Positions 19,605-29,351 of a stretch of DNA of 64,000 nucleotides are shown here, piece after piece. The translations under genes and the position numbers were made by a program. The notes beneath the pieces are model-generated. The model worked only from the letters and a program-made list of their open reading frames with translations, was not told the DNA's origin and made no database searches. Position 1 is the first letter of the stretch. The number at the start of each line of letters is the position of its first letter. The DNA comes from CAWEWH01 sp963812775 (GTDB lineage: Bacteria; Pseudomonadota; Alphaproteobacteria; Rhizobiales; Beijerinckiaceae), in assembly GCA_963812775.1 (NCBI GenBank), contig CAWEWH010000008.1:186001-250000 (forward strand). The letters are read 5' to 3'.

Positions 19605-20500
19605 TCAAACGGCGTTGTCCTTGACCCAGCGCGCCACATCCGCGTGGGTGCCGAACCAAACGTCGCCCTTGCTCTTGGCGTGGCGGATGAGCTCATCGAT
19701 GATCCAGATGCGCGAGCGGTAGCCGATGACGTGCGGATGGCAGGTGAGCTGGAACAGCCCGCCGTCTCGCATGAGCCGTGTCGAATTCCCGCCGGAAGAT
19801 GTCGAACACGTCGGTGGGCGGCGTGTAGGGCCTGAAGCGACTGGTGGCGGTGCATCCAGAAATACACCGCATCGTCACGCACCCATTCCACCGGCACTTC
19901 GACGATGCCGGTGGGCTTGCCCTCGAACAAGAGCTCGTAGCAGTCCTCGTCGGCCATCAGCGAGGAATCGTAGAGGAGGCCGAGCTCCTGCTCGATCTTC
20001 AGCGTCGAGGGGCTGAAGTCCCACGAGGGCGTGCGCAGTCCGACCGGACGCACGCCGGTGATCGTCTCCAGGGCCTCGGCGGCGCGGAACATGAGGTCGC
20101 GTTCCGCCTCATAGGGCAGCACCGAGTTGAGCTCGTGGATCCAGCCGTGGATGCCGATCTCGTGGCCGGCAGCGACCAGCGCCCGCTGCTCGTCCGGATA
20201 GGTCAGCGCGGCGACCGCCGGGACGTAGAAACTGGCGGGCACGCCGTGCCGCTCGAGCAGCCTGGCGATGCGCGGCACGCCGACGCGGGCACCATACTGG
20301 CCCCATGACAGGCGGCCGATCGACTTGCCGCCGTCGCGCAGCTCGTTGGTCTCATGGTCGCTGTCGAACGAGAGCGCCACGGCGCAGCGCGCGCCGCCCG
20401 GCCAGGCGGCAGGCCGCAGCGCCCGGCCGGCGCGGACATAATCAATGGTCTTGCGCCAACGCGCCTCGGGCCATTGCCAGGGTTCTTGCGGTTCGCTCAT
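19605..20500 (-). CDS. polysaccharide deacetylase (NodB homology) family protein (two frameshifts)
   Basis: A 297-residue (corrected) cytosolic protein of the NodB-type deacetylase fold. The metal site residues are in SFDSDHETNE and IGIHGWIHE, and PASFYVPAVAAL and PVGLRTPSWDFSPST are typical. The full-length match is to the PuuE/peptidoglycan-deacetylase-like group in which a substrate such as allantoin is possible; there is no signal peptide, which argues against a cell-wall role. Extra bases at 19773-19774 (Ala, T and C) and 19840-19841 break the frame; after correction it ends RHAKSKGDVWFGTHADVARW and VKDNAV. Confidence 0.82.
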
Positions 20501-20587
20501 CGGCCTGAGGGCAATGCGGGCTCGCGCAGGTGGACGACGGAAGGGTAGCGACTTTTCCGCCGTTGGTCTCCTGGCGTCGATGGTCGC

Positions 20588-21079
20588 TCAGTTCAGCTTC
20601 GCCTTCACCTCGGCGACGCCCTTGGCCAGCAGGTCGGCGCCGGCCGGGCCCTTCATGCTCTCACGCAGCACGATCTCGGCGGCGCGCACGGCGGCGTCTG
20701 CCGCCACCGACCGCACCTCGGCCAGCGCCTGCGTCTCCGCCTGCCCGATCTTGGCTTCCGCCGCGGCGGTGCGGCGGGCCACGAAATCGTTGAGCCGCTG
20801 ATGCGCCTCCTTGGCGATGCGCTCGGCCTCTTCCTCGGCGCTCGCCACGATGGCGGCGGCCTCGGCCTGCGCCATGCCGCGCTTCTTCTCGTACTCGGCC
20901 ACCATGGCCTCCGCCTCCCGCCGCAGGCGCGTGGCCTCCTCCAATTCCGCGGCGATGCGCTTGGCGCGCTCGTCGAGGCTGCCGGTGATCAGCCGCACGA
21001 GACCCATATAGAGGGCGAGCCCGACGAAGACGACGAAGCCGACCGCCACCCAGAATTCCGGCTCTCTCCAGGTCCACAT
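20588..21079 (-). CDS. atpF: ATP synthase F0 subunit b
   Basis: Part of the peripheral stalk of the F1F0 ATP synthase. One N-terminal membrane helix (PEFWVAVGFVVFVGLALYM) is followed by a long charged alpha-helix (EEATRLRREAEAMVAEYEKK, then EEEAERIAKEAHQRL). The 163-residue length is normal. It is the last gene of the F0 operon, five bases after the b' gene. Confidence 0.96.
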   Translation of the reverse strand: MWTWREPEFWVAVGFVVFVGLALYMGLVRLITGSLDERAKRIAAELEEATRLRREAEAMVAEYEKKRGMAQAEAAAIVASAEEEAERIAKEAHQRLNDFVARRTAAAEAKIGQAETQALAEVRSVAADAAVRAAEIVLRESMKGPAGADLLAKGVAEVKAKLN

Positions 21080-21083
21080 GGGC

Positions 21084-21626
21084 TCAGCCTTTCGTCGCGG
21101 CTCTGACGGCGCTGGCGAGCGCGCTCGCCTGCGCCGCCCGCCCGGTCAGGCGTTCGACGATGACGGCGGCCGCATCGGCGGCGATGCTCTCGACATTGGC
21201 CATGGCGCTCTTCTTGGTGGCGGCGATCTGCTGCTCGGCCGCATGGAGCTTGGCGCTGAGGTCGCTTTCCACCGCCTTGCGCTTGGCATCGGCCTCGGCC
21301 GTCAGCTTGTCGCGCGTCTGCTGCGCGATGGCCTGGGCGTTCTTGCGCGCGTCGGCGAGCGCCGTCTCGTAGGCGGCCTGCGCGTCGTCGGCCGCCTTCT
21401 TGCTCGCCGCCGCCGTCGCGATGTCCTTGGCGATGCGCTTGTGCCGGTCCTCGATGACGCCGCCGAGGCGCGGCAGCGCCACCCGCGACAAGAACAGGTA
21501 GAGCAGCCCGAAGGTCAGCGCGAGCCACACGAGCTGACTGGGGAAAGTCTCGCTCTGGAACGGCGGGAAGGGCGGCTTACCGCCCGTCTCCGTGTGGCCC
21601 GTTGCCCCTGTTGTGGTGATCGCCAT
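21084..21626 (-). CDS. atpG: ATP synthase F0 subunit b'
   Basis: The second stalk subunit, as in other alphaproteobacteria and in photosynthetic bacteria. A hydrophilic 30-residue start precedes the membrane helix (LVWLALTFGLLYLFLSRVAL), then the coiled-coil stalk (ASKKAADDAQAAYETALADA). It has 180 residues. The symbol atpG (or atpF2) is used for this gene in rhizobia and should not be confused with the gamma subunit. Confidence 0.94.
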   Translation of the reverse strand: MAITTTGATGHTETGGKPPFPPFQSETFPSQLVWLALTFGLLYLFLSRVALPRLGGVIEDRHKRIAKDIATAAASKKAADDAQAAYETALADARKNAQAIAQQTRDKLTAEADAKRKAVESDLSAKLHAAEQQIAATKKSAMANVESIAADAAAVIVERLTGRAAQASALASAVRAATKG

Positions 21627-21652
21627 GGCGGTCTCCTGGGCCGGCGCGCCCG

Positions 21653-21892
21653 TCAGATCGCGAACAGCAGGAGCAGCGCGATGAGCAGCGAGAAGATGCC
21701 CAGCGCTTCCGTCAGCGCGAAGCCGAGCAGCAGCGTGCCGCGCTGGCCGTCGGCGGCCGAGGGATTGCGCAAGGCGCCGAGCAGGAACTGCCCGAACAGG
21801 TTGCCGAGGCCGACGGCGGTGCCCGCCATGCCGATGCAGGCAAGGCCCGCACCGATGTATTTGGCGGCGTTCATTGTAGCGACGGGATCCAT
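21653..21892 (-). CDS. atpE: ATP synthase F0 subunit c
   Basis: A 79-residue proteolipid of two helices that forms the rotating ring. The proton-carrying carboxylate is Glu62 in FALTEALGIFSLL, and the polar loop is RNPSAADGQ. A good binding site precedes the ATG at 21892. Confidence 0.97.
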   Translation of the reverse strand: MDPVATMNAAKYIGAGLACIGMAGTAVGLGNLFGQFLLGALRNPSAADGQRGTLLLGFALTEALGIFSLLIALLLLFAI

Positions 21893-21929
21893 GGTCGAGC
21901 TCCTGCTGGGTCTTGGGTCCGGGGTTCAG

Positions 21930-22679
21930 CTAGTGATGCGGATGCAGTGCATCGTTGAGGTAGAGGACGGTGAGCACGGCGAACACGTAGGCCTGCAGCA
22001 CCGCCACGAGAACTTCGAGCGCGGTGAGCGCGATGACGATGAACAGCGGCAGCGGCGCCAGCGCCGCCCAGGCGCCCGCCGCCAGCAGCGTCGCCACGAA
22101 GCCGGCGAACAGCTTCAGCGCCATGTGGCCGCCCAGCATGTTGGCGAACAGACGCACCGACAGGCTGATCGGCCGCGTCAGGAACGACAGGAACTCGATG
22201 ACGACGAGCAGCGGCAGCAGCCAGACCGGCACGTTGGACGGCACGAACAGGCCGAGGAAGCCGAAGCCATTCTTGATGAAGCCGTAGACGATGACGGTGC
22301 CGATCACCAGGATGGCCAGCGCCCCGGTGACGACGATGTGGCTGGTCACCGTGAAGCCGCCGGGCATCATGCCGAGCAGGTTGGCGAGCAGCACGAAGGT
22401 GAACAGCGAGAATACCAGCGGAAAGAACTTCATGCCCTCGTGGCCGGCCGATTCTCGCACCGTCCCGGCCACGAACTCGTAGAGCAGCTCGGCCATCGAT
22501 TGCAGCCGCCCCGGCACCAGCGAGCGCGAGCGCGTCGCCATGGTGAAGAACAGGATGATGACGCCGACGCCGATGACCATGAACAGCGCCGAGTTGGTGA
22601 AGGCGATCTCGAACTTGCCGATCTTGAAGAGCGGCGGCGTCAGGTTGGTGATCGCGAACTGATGGATCGGATCGGCCAT
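21930..22679 (-). CDS. atpB: ATP synthase F0 subunit a
   Basis: The 249-residue stator subunit that forms the proton half-channels with the c-ring. The essential arginine is Arg176 in PISLSVRLFANMLGGHMALK; LLYEFVAGTVRESAG and NLLGMMPGGFTVTSH are family landmarks. There are about five membrane helices. The order atpI, atpB, atpE, b', b is standard for the group. Confidence 0.97.
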   Translation of the reverse strand: MADPIHQFAITNLTPPLFKIGKFEIAFTNSALFMVIGVGVIILFFTMATRSRSLVPGRLQSMAELLYEFVAGTVRESAGHEGMKFFPLVFSLFTFVLLANLLGMMPGGFTVTSHIVVTGALAILVIGTVIVYGFIKNGFGFLGLFVPSNVPVWLLPLLVVIEFLSFLTRPISLSVRLFANMLGGHMALKLFAGFVATLLAAGAWAALAPLPLFIVIALTALEVLVAVLQAYVFAVLTVLYLNDALHPHH

Positions 22680-22738
22680 CGTTCAATGAGCTCCTCGTCC
22701 TTCGCCATCTTGGCGGAAAAAGGCCCCGCCGGCTTCAT

Positions 22739-23146
22739 TCAAGGCCGCCGCAGATCGTCGATCTTGCGCACCGCCCTTGTCTTCACGAACCCGGATGCGC
22801 GCAGCACGTTGAAGATGCCGGCCGCGAAACCAAGCAGAAAAAAAACGATAATCCCCCACGGCGAGGTGCCGAGGAAGCGATCGATCACCCACCCGATGAC
22901 GCCGCCGCCGATGATGCCGGCGACGAACTCGCTCGACAGACGCAACGCCTGGCCGAGCGAACTGCCGTCGGGCCGCGCGCCTTGCGTCTCGCCTGCACCG
23001 TCGCGCGGATGCCCCTGCTCGGCGAGCCGATCACGGAGCGAATCCAGACGACGGTCAAAGTCGGAGCCTGCTTGCCCCGGTCCGGCTTTGCCGTGAGGGG
23101 ATGCCTTGCCGAGCTTGCCGCCGTCATTGGTGTCGTCATGGATCAT
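22739..23146 (-). CDS. atpI: AtpI, ATP synthase assembly protein
   Basis: A small membrane protein of about 135 residues with two helices (LSSEFVAGIIGGGVIGWVID and WGIIVFFLLGFAAGIFNVLR). It belongs to the AtpI/AtpQ family that helps assemble the c-ring or imports magnesium for it. I chose the ATG at 23146 (MIHDDTNDG); another in-frame ATG lies at 23164. It leads the F0 operon. Confidence 0.88.
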   Translation of the reverse strand: MIHDDTNDGGKLGKASPHGKAGPGQAGSDFDRRLDSLRDRLAEQGHPRDGAGETQGARPDGSSLGQALRLSSEFVAGIIGGGVIGWVIDRFLGTSPWGIIVFFLLGFAAGIFNVLRASGFVKTRAVRKIDDLRRP

Positions 23147-23300
23147 GAGATCACCAATGAGCACCGAATGAAGATCGACGGCAACAGGGAGGGCGCAAAA
23201 CAGAGGCGGCGCATGACCGATCTCCGCGAGAGCGAAAACTTCAACGGCAAAACGCCACGCAACCTGCCGCCGAAATCACCACCCCCGTGGGACGCGGCGC

Positions 23301-23329
23301 ACCATAGTGACGGGGTCTAGGTGTGTCAA
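23301..23329 (-). promoter_or_regulatory. sigma70-type promoter of the F0 ATP synthase operon
   Basis: On the minus strand, TTGACA (23329-23324) is separated by exactly 17 bases from TATGGT (23306-23301). It lies in the 280-base gap between the end of smc and atpI and predicts an mRNA leader of about 150 bases. It is the strongest promoter-like sequence I saw in the window. Confidence 0.7.
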
Positions 23330-23426
23330 GAATACGGCACCAGCACTTAAGTGGCTGCCGCGTTTCGCTTTTCTTGCGTTGGATGAGCGGCGCGGCGCGG
23401 CGTCGCGGAAGCCCGCGACGGCCGCC

Positions 23427-26400
23427 TCAGCTCGCCTCGCGGATGCGCTCGGCGCCCTCCAGATCGACCGAGACGAGCTGCGAGACGCCCCGCTCCGCCA
23501 TGGTGACGCCGAACAGCCGGTCCATGCGCGCCATGGTGATCGGATTGTGGGTGATGACCACGAAGCGCGTCTCGCTCTGCTTCACCATCTCGACGAGCAG
23601 ATCGCAGTAGCGCTCGACATTGGCGTCGTCGAGGGGCGCGTCGACCTCGTCGAGCACGCAGATGGGCGACGGGTTGGTGAGGAAGACCGCGAAGATGAGC
23701 GCGGTCGCGGTCAGCGCCTGCTCGCCGCCGGACAGAAGCGTCATCACCTGCGTCTTCTTGCCTGGCGGGCGGGCGAAGATTTCGAGGCCCGCCTCGAGCG
23801 GGTCGTCGGAATCGACGAGCTTCAGTTCCGCCATGCCGCCGCCGAACAGCGTCGTGAACAGCCGCTGGAAATGCCCATTGACCACCTCGAAGGCGGCAAG
23901 CAGCCGCTCGCGGCCCTCGCGGTTCAGGTTGCCGATGGCCTGGCGCAGGCGGCGGATGGCTTCCGTCAGGTCGTCGTGCTCGCGCGTCATCGATTGGGAC
24001 TTGGCCATCACCTCGGCCAGCTCCTCGTCGGCCCGCAGGTTGACGGCCCCGAGCCGCTCGCGCTCGGCGCGCAGGCTGCCGAGCCGCTCCTCCACCTTGC
24101 CCACGTCGGGGAGCGGCATGCCGGGCTCAAGCCCGGCATGGGCGTAGAGCCCCTCGGGATTGGTGCCGATGCCGTCGGCGATGGCGCGGCTCATCTCCTC
24201 GAGCCGGTGCTTGGTGGCTTCCAGGCGCGCTTCCGTGCCGGCGCGCGCCTCGCGGGCTTGCGACAGCCCGTCGAGGGCGTCACGGGCGGCGCGATCGGCC
24301 ACGGCTTGCGCGGTTTCGCCTTCGGCGAGCCGGTCGGCCGCCGCGCGGCGCTTCACTTCAGCGATCTCGATCTCGGCCACGAGGGCGCGCCGGCGCTCCG
24401 CGAAGGCGGCCGGCGCCTCGGCGAGCTGGCTCTGCTCGGCGCGGGCCGCCGCAAGGCGCGCCTCCATGTCCTGGCGCGCGGCCTCCGAGCGCGCCGACCG
24501 CTCGCCCCAGGCGGTGATGTCGGCCGCGACGACGTCGCGGCGACGTGCTTTCGCCTCCGCCTCGCGCAGCAGGTTCTGCAGCGTGCCGCGCGCTTCCGAG
24601 GCGCCGACGCGCTGCTCGGCGACGTGCGTGCGCAATTCGGCGAGATCGCGTTCCAGCTCCGCCGGCGGGAACAGCTCCTCCAGCGCCCGCGCCGCGGCCG
24701 CCGCCTTGTCGGTGGCTTCCGCCTCGCTGACGGTGACGCGGCTCAGGCCTTCGCTCAGCGCCGAGCGCCGTGAAGCGGCATCGGCGGCGGCGCGTTCGGC
24801 AGCCGCAAGCTGCTGGCGCGCCTCGTCGAGGCTGCGGCGCGTCGCGCGCGCTGCCTCAAGGGCCGCGCTCTCGCGCTGCGACGCTTCGCGGATCGCCGCG
24901 TGCGCCGCATCGGCCTCGGCCTTGATGTGCTCGGCTTCGGCACGCGCCGCCTGGGCGTCGCGTTCGAGGTCGCCGAGCCGGTTGCGCTCGGCAAGCCGTC
25001 GCGCCGCGGCGGACGGCGCCTCGGCGGCGGCCGTGTAGCCGTCCCAGCGCCACACGTCGCCCTGCCGCGACACCAGCCGCTGCCCCGGCACGAGCAGCGT
25101 GCGCAGCCGCTCGCCGTCGCCGCGCTCGACGATGCCGATCTGTCTCAGGCGCCGCAGCAATGCCGGCGGCGCGATCACCACCGAGGCCATGGTCTCGACG
25201 CCTTCGGGAAGGGCCGGGTCGTTCTCGGCGGAGGTCTCGCGCCAATGCGCCGGCGCCTCGGCGTCGGTCGAGGCATCGAGATCGTCCCCGAAGGCGGCGC
25301 CGAGCGCCATCTCGTAGCCCTTGGCGACAGTGATGACATCGAGCATGACCGGCCAGGTGGCGCCGGCCGGCGCCGCGAACAACTTGGCGAGGGTGCGGGC
25401 CTCCGTCTCCAGCGCGCCGGCCGCCCGCTCGGCCCGCGCAAGGGCGCTGCGCGAAGCGGTCTCGCGCTCGCGGGCCTCGGTGAGCGCCGTGCGCGCCGCG
25501 TTCACCGCCTCTTCGGCGATCACCGCCTGCCGCTCGGCGCCGGACATGTCGGCCCGCAGCGCCTCGAGGTCGGGCAAGGGCTCGCCGGCCAGCTCGGCGA
25601 GATCGCGCTCGATGGCCTCGCGCTCGGCGGCGAGACGCCCGGCGCGCTCGCCCTCTTCGCGGTTGCTGCGTTCGAGCGCGGCGCGCCGCGCGTTGAGATC
25701 GAAGAGCCGGCCCTGCACGTCCGCGAGGTTGGTTTCCGTCGCGGCCAGCACGCCCTCGATGGTCGTCACCTGCGCCCGGGCGGCGGCCTCCGCGGCGACC
25801 GCATCCTCGCCCTGCGCCAGTTCCGCCTGCTCGGCCGCGAGGCGCGCGATGGTGGCGGCGGCATCGCTCATCAGCGCCAGCTCGCGCGCGATGTCCTTCT
25901 CGGTCTCGGCCACGCGCCGCTCGAGCTCGGCCATGCGCTCGCGCATGCGCCGCTCCTCCGCGTCGAGCTGGCTCAAGGCGGCGTTGAGGCGTTGCAAGGC
26001 AGCCGCCGCATGCGCCTCGCTGTCGCGCAGCGCCGGCAGCGCGGCGGCGGCGACGGCCTGCTGGCGCGCCGCCTCGGCCTGCACCTGGGTGCGGTCGGCG
26101 ACGGCGCGGATGTCGGCTTCCAGCGCCCGCTCGGCTTGCGCCGCCTGATCGCGGGCGTGGCTGTAGCCGATGAGCAGCTGCTGCGCTTCGAGCCGCCGGA
26201 TCTCGGCCGAGACGTTCTTGTAGCGGGTCGCCTGCCGGCCCTGGCGCTTCAGGCTGTCGGCCTGCGCCTCGATCTCCTTCATCACCACCTGCAGGCGACC
26301 GAGATTGTCCTCGGCGGCCTTGAGCCGCAGCTCCGCCTCGTGGCGGCGGGCATGCAGGCCGGCGATGCCGGCGGCGTCTTCGAGAATGCGGCGGCGCGCC

Positions 26401-26873
26401 TGCGGCTTGGCCGCGATGATCTCGCCGATCTGCCCCTGCCGCACGAGGGCCGGCGAGCGGGCGCCGGTCGCCGCGTCGGCAAACAGCAGCTGCACATCGC
26501 GGGCGCGCACCTCGCGCCCGTTGATGCGATAGGTGGAGCCTTCTTCACGCTCGATGTGGCGGGAGACTTCCAGCGTCTCCCGGTCGTTGAAGGCGGCCGG
26601 CGCCTTGCGGTCGGAATTGTCGATGACCAACGCCACGTCGGCGGTGTTGCGCGCCGGGCGGGCGCCGGAGCCGGCGAAGATCACGTCGTCCATGCCGGAG
26701 GCGCGCATGGACTTGAACGAGCTCTCGCCCATCACCCAACGCAACGCCTCGACCAGGTTGGACTTGCCGCAGCCATTGGGCCCGACGACGCCGGTGAGCC
26801 CGGGCTCGATCAGGACCTCGGTGGGCTCGACGAAGGATTTGAAGCCGGTGATCTTCAGGCGGGTCAGCTTCAT
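23427..26873 (-). CDS. smc: chromosome segregation protein SMC
   Basis: The 1148-residue ATPase core of condensin, which folds and separates chromosomes. The N-terminal ATP site is GPNGCGKSN (residues 31-39). Two long coiled coils rich in Ala, Glu and Arg (about 165-480 and 650-990) surround a hinge at about 490-640. The C-terminal head has TLLSGGEQALTATALIFAV (signature) and ICVLDEVDAPLDDANVERY (Walker B). The gene is intact. It lies 51 bases after the DsbA-like gene and belongs to the conserved dciA-dsbA-smc block. Confidence 0.97.
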   Translation of the reverse strand: MKLTRLKITGFKSFVEPTEVLIEPGLTGVVGPNGCGKSNLVEALRWVMGESSFKSMRASGMDDVIFAGSGARPARNTADVALVIDNSDRKAPAAFNDRETLEVSRHIEREEGSTYRINGREVRARDVQLLFADAATGARSPALVRQGQIGEIIAAKPQARRRILEDAAGIAGLHARRHEAELRLKAAEDNLGRLQVVMKEIEAQADSLKRQGRQATRYKNVSAEIRRLEAQQLLIGYSHARDQAAQAERALEADIRAVADRTQVQAEAARQQAVAAAALPALRDSEAHAAAALQRLNAALSQLDAEERRMRERMAELERRVAETEKDIARELALMSDAAATIARLAAEQAELAQGEDAVAAEAAARAQVTTIEGVLAATETNLADVQGRLFDLNARRAALERSNREEGERAGRLAAEREAIERDLAELAGEPLPDLEALRADMSGAERQAVIAEEAVNAARTALTEARERETASRSALARAERAAGALETEARTLAKLFAAPAGATWPVMLDVITVAKGYEMALGAAFGDDLDASTDAEAPAHWRETSAENDPALPEGVETMASVVIAPPALLRRLRQIGIVERGDGERLRTLLVPGQRLVSRQGDVWRWDGYTAAAEAPSAAARRLAERNRLGDLERDAQAARAEAEHIKAEADAAHAAIREASQRESAALEAARATRRSLDEARQQLAAAERAAADAASRRSALSEGLSRVTVSEAEATDKAAAAARALEELFPPAELERDLAELRTHVAEQRVGASEARGTLQNLLREAEAKARRRDVVAADITAWGERSARSEAARQDMEARLAAARAEQSQLAEAPAAFAERRRALVAEIEIAEVKRRAAADRLAEGETAQAVADRAARDALDGLSQAREARAGTEARLEATKHRLEEMSRAIADGIGTNPEGLYAHAGLEPGMPLPDVGKVEERLGSLRAERERLGAVNLRADEELAEVMAKSQSMTREHDDLTEAIRRLRQAIGNLNREGRERLLAAFEVVNGHFQRLFTTLFGGGMAELKLVDSDDPLEAGLEIFARPPGKKTQVMTLLSGGEQALTATALIFAVFLTNPSPICVLDEVDAPLDDANVERYCDLLVEMVKQSETRFVVITHNPITMARMDRLFGVTMAERGVSQLVSVDLEGAERIREAS

Positions 26874-26924
26874 GACCGCGCCTCGTCAGAGATCGGCAAA
26901 GGAATGCAGGGTGCCGCTGCGCCG

Positions 26925-27588
26925 TCAGCTCCCCAACAGCGGCTCAAGAATCTTGTCCAGTTCATCGACCTTGGGCACCCCACGCTGAAATCTTGCCGTT
27001 GATGAAGAAGGTCGGGGTCGAGCTGACCTCGAACTTCTCGTTCGCCCGCTTCATCACCGCCGTCACGCCTGCATAAATCTGTTGATTCTTCAAGCACGTC
27101 TCGGCGCGCTCTTGCGTGAAACCGGCCTGTTTCACGAGCTGGAACAAGGCCTCGAGGGGCTTCTTGACGAAGGCCCATTCCGCCTGTTTCTCGAACAGGA
27201 GGTCGACGATATCGTAGTATTTGTCGTTGCCGGCGCAGCGCGCCAGCATGAAGCCCGCCGCCGCGAGATCGTCGAGCGGGAACTCGCGCAGGATGAAGCG
27301 CACCTTGCCGGTGTCGATATATTTGGACTTCAGCGTCGGAAAGACGGTCTTGTGGAATTCGGCGCAGTGCGAGCAGGTGAGCGACGCGTATTCGATGATC
27401 GTCACCTTGGCGTCGGGCGGGCCGAGCGCCACGTCGCCGAGCGGCCCAGCCTGGGCCAGATCCTCGGGATTGACGGTCTTCTGCGCCCATGCGTCCGACG
27501 GGAGGCCAAGGCCACCGTAGGCCGTGAGAGCGCCGCCGAGCGCCAAAAGCGCGGTGGCGCGGCGCCGGGTGATCTTGGCTGTGGTCAT
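26925..27588 (-). CDS. DsbA-family thiol:disulfide oxidoreductase, Tat-exported (frameshifted)
   Basis: A periplasmic thioredoxin-fold protein. Export is by a twin-arginine-like signal (ITRRRATALLALGGAL), and the active site is TCSHC in EYASLTCSHCAEFHK. The cis-proline loop is STPTFFINGK. It resembles the single-domain DsbA-like proteins common in rhizobia rather than E. coli DsbA. One extra base at 26982-26983 (an Ala codon with G and T) shifts the frame after GKISA; corrected, the protein ends VPKVDELDKILEPLLGS at 220 residues. The ATG at 27588 follows GAGGAG. Confidence 0.87.
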
Positions 27589-27671
27589 GAGGTCTCCTCG
27601 CGGCCGGGCCGCCTCCGAAACGGGCTGTGCGACCATAAACGCCACCGCAATTGTGGCAAGACAAGCGCCGT

Positions 27672-28178
27672 TCACGCCTTCTTGGGCGCGGTCTTGGTGT
27701 CGGCCGGGGCCGTGTCGGCCAGGACCGCGTCGCCGAGCCGCACCAGGGCGTCTCGCAGAGATTCGTCGCCGATTCCCGCCACCCGCTGGCGGACAAGTGC
27801 TGCTTGCGCTGGATCGGGCGGGGCCGCCGCCTGGCGCGGCGCGGCGGGGCGCCGCACGGGGCCCTGGCGCAAGCTGAGCCGCCCGATGCAGCGCCAGCCG
27901 AAATAGGTGTTGACCCGCTCGACCACGATGGGCGCCGCGTGCTGCAGCTCAAGCGCGAAGGCACCGGTGACCCGGACCACGAGGGTAGCCGGCTCACGGC
28001 GCTCATCGCGCACCCCGCGCGGCCAGGCGATGCGCAGCGGCTCGGTGTGGACGGCGAGGCGCTCGCCGACGATGTCGGTCCAGGCGGTGATGATGTCGGA
28101 GGCCGCGAAGCCTTGCGCCGCGAGGGCCGGACCGAGGCAGCGGTCGATGAATTCGGCGACAGGCTTGGCGCGGGCCAT
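27672..28178 (-). CDS. dciA: DciA/DUF721 family replication protein
   Basis: A 168-residue member of the DUF721 family. DciA recruits the replicative helicase DnaB at initiation in bacteria that lack DnaC. The domain covers the first 110 residues: IITAWTDIVGERLAVHTEPL, then LVVRVTGAFALELQH and ERVNTYFGW, followed by RIGRLSLRQGP-like sequence. The C-terminal tail is rich in Pro and Ala and is probably disordered. It sits divergently to mutY and upstream of the DsbA-like gene. Confidence 0.8.
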   Translation of the reverse strand: MARAKPVAEFIDRCLGPALAAQGFAASDIITAWTDIVGERLAVHTEPLRIAWPRGVRDERREPATLVVRVTGAFALELQHAAPIVVERVNTYFGWRCIGRLSLRQGPVRRPAAPRQAAAPPDPAQAALVRQRVAGIGDESLRDALVRLGDAVLADTAPADTKTAPKKA

Positions 28179-28256
28179 GCAAAAACCGGGACGGGACAAT
28201 GTTGCGGGAGGCTCACCGCAACCTAGGCGAGTTCGAGCCGGTCTCGCTAGATCAGC

Positions 28257-29351
28257 ATGATGCTGTCTCCAGTTGCCGGGTCCGACGACGCAACGCCAAC
28301 GGTCCCGTCCGCGGCGCTGCTCGACTGGTACGACCGCCACCGTCGCGCCCTGCCGTGGCGCGCCAAGCCGGGCGAGCGCGCGGATCCCTATCGCGTCTGG
28401 CTGTCGGAGATCATGCTGCAGCAGACGACTGTCAAAGCCGTTGCACCGTATTACCGGCGATTCCTCGACCGCTTTCCGAACGTCGCGGCGTTGGCCGCAG
28501 CTGACGCCGAAGAGGTCATGCGGGCCTGGGCGGGTCTCGGCTACTACTCGCGCGCCCGCCACCTGCACGCCTGTTCCAAGCAGGTGGCGCGTTGCGGCGG
28601 CACGTTCCCCGACACGGAGGAGGCGTTGCGCGCGCTGCCCGGCGTCGGCCCCTACACGGCCGCCGCCATCGCGGCCATTGCGTTCGACCGCAAGGCGGCG
28701 GCGGTGGACGGCAACGTGGAACGGGTCGTGGCACGGCTCTTCGCCATCGAGGCGCCGCTGCCGAAGTCGAAGCCGGCGATCCGCGCCCACGCCGCGGCAT
28801 TGGTGCCCGAGAAGCGCGCCGGCGATTTCGCGCAGGCGCTGATGGATCTCGGCGCCACCATCTGCACACCGAAGCGTCCGGCTTGCGCGCTCTGCCCCTG
28901 GTCGGGCGGATGCCGTGCCCGCGCTATGGGGCTGCAGGACGTGCTGCCGCGCCGCGCGCCCAAGGCGGAAGGGACGCTGCGCAGAGGGGCTGCCTTCGTG
29001 GCCATCAAGCCTGACGGTGCCGTCCTGTTGCGCACGCGCCCCGCCAAGGGCTTGCTCGGCGGCATGGCGGAAGTGCCGGGAAGCGCATGGAGCCCAGCCT
29101 TCAGCGCAGACGAGGCCTGCGAGGCGGCGCCTGTCACAGCGCGCTGGGTTCGGCTACCGGGCGTCGTGCGCCACACCTTCACGCATTTTCCCCTTGAGCT
29201 CACGGTGTTCATGGCCCGTGTGCCGCAAGGAGTGCGCGCGCCCGCCGCCTGCCGCTGGGCACCGGCCGCCGGGCTCGCCGGCGAGGCGCTGCCGAGCCTC
29301 ATGCGCAAGGTGCTGGCGCATGCGCGCGCCGGTGGGCGTTCCCCCGCATGA
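28257..29351 (+). CDS. mutY: A/G-specific adenine glycosylase
   Basis: Removes adenine mispaired with 8-oxoguanine. The catalytic glutamate is in LSEIMLQQTTV (residue 51) and the catalytic aspartate in AVDGNVERV (residue 151). The helix-hairpin-helix is LPGVGPYTAAAI, and four cysteines for the iron-sulfur cluster are in CTPKRPACALCPWSGGC. A NUDIX-like C-terminal domain recognises 8-oxoguanine (LLRTRPAKGLLGGMAEVPG, RHTFTHFPLEL). It is 364 residues long. Its stop overlaps the start of the MFS gene (ATGA). Confidence 0.96.
   Translation: MMLSPVAGSDDATPTVPSAALLDWYDRHRRALPWRAKPGERADPYRVWLSEIMLQQTTVKAVAPYYRRFLDRFPNVAALAAADAEEVMRAWAGLGYYSRARHLHACSKQVARCGGTFPDTEEALRALPGVGPYTAAAIAAIAFDRKAAAVDGNVERVVARLFAIEAPLPKSKPAIRAHAAALVPEKRAGDFAQALMDLGATICTPKRPACALCPWSGGCRARAMGLQDVLPRRAPKAEGTLRRGAAFVAIKPDGAVLLRTRPAKGLLGGMAEVPGSAWSPAFSADEACEAAPVTARWVRLPGVVRHTFTHFPLELTVFMARVPQGVRAPAACRWAPAAGLAGEALPSLMRKVLAHARAGGRSPA

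Noticed and set aside
20588..27002. Very long open frames antisense to smc and the atp genes
   Set aside because: They are mirror images of GC-rich coding sequence, rich in Arg, Ala and Gly, with no binding site and no recognisable domain. The sense genes are certain.
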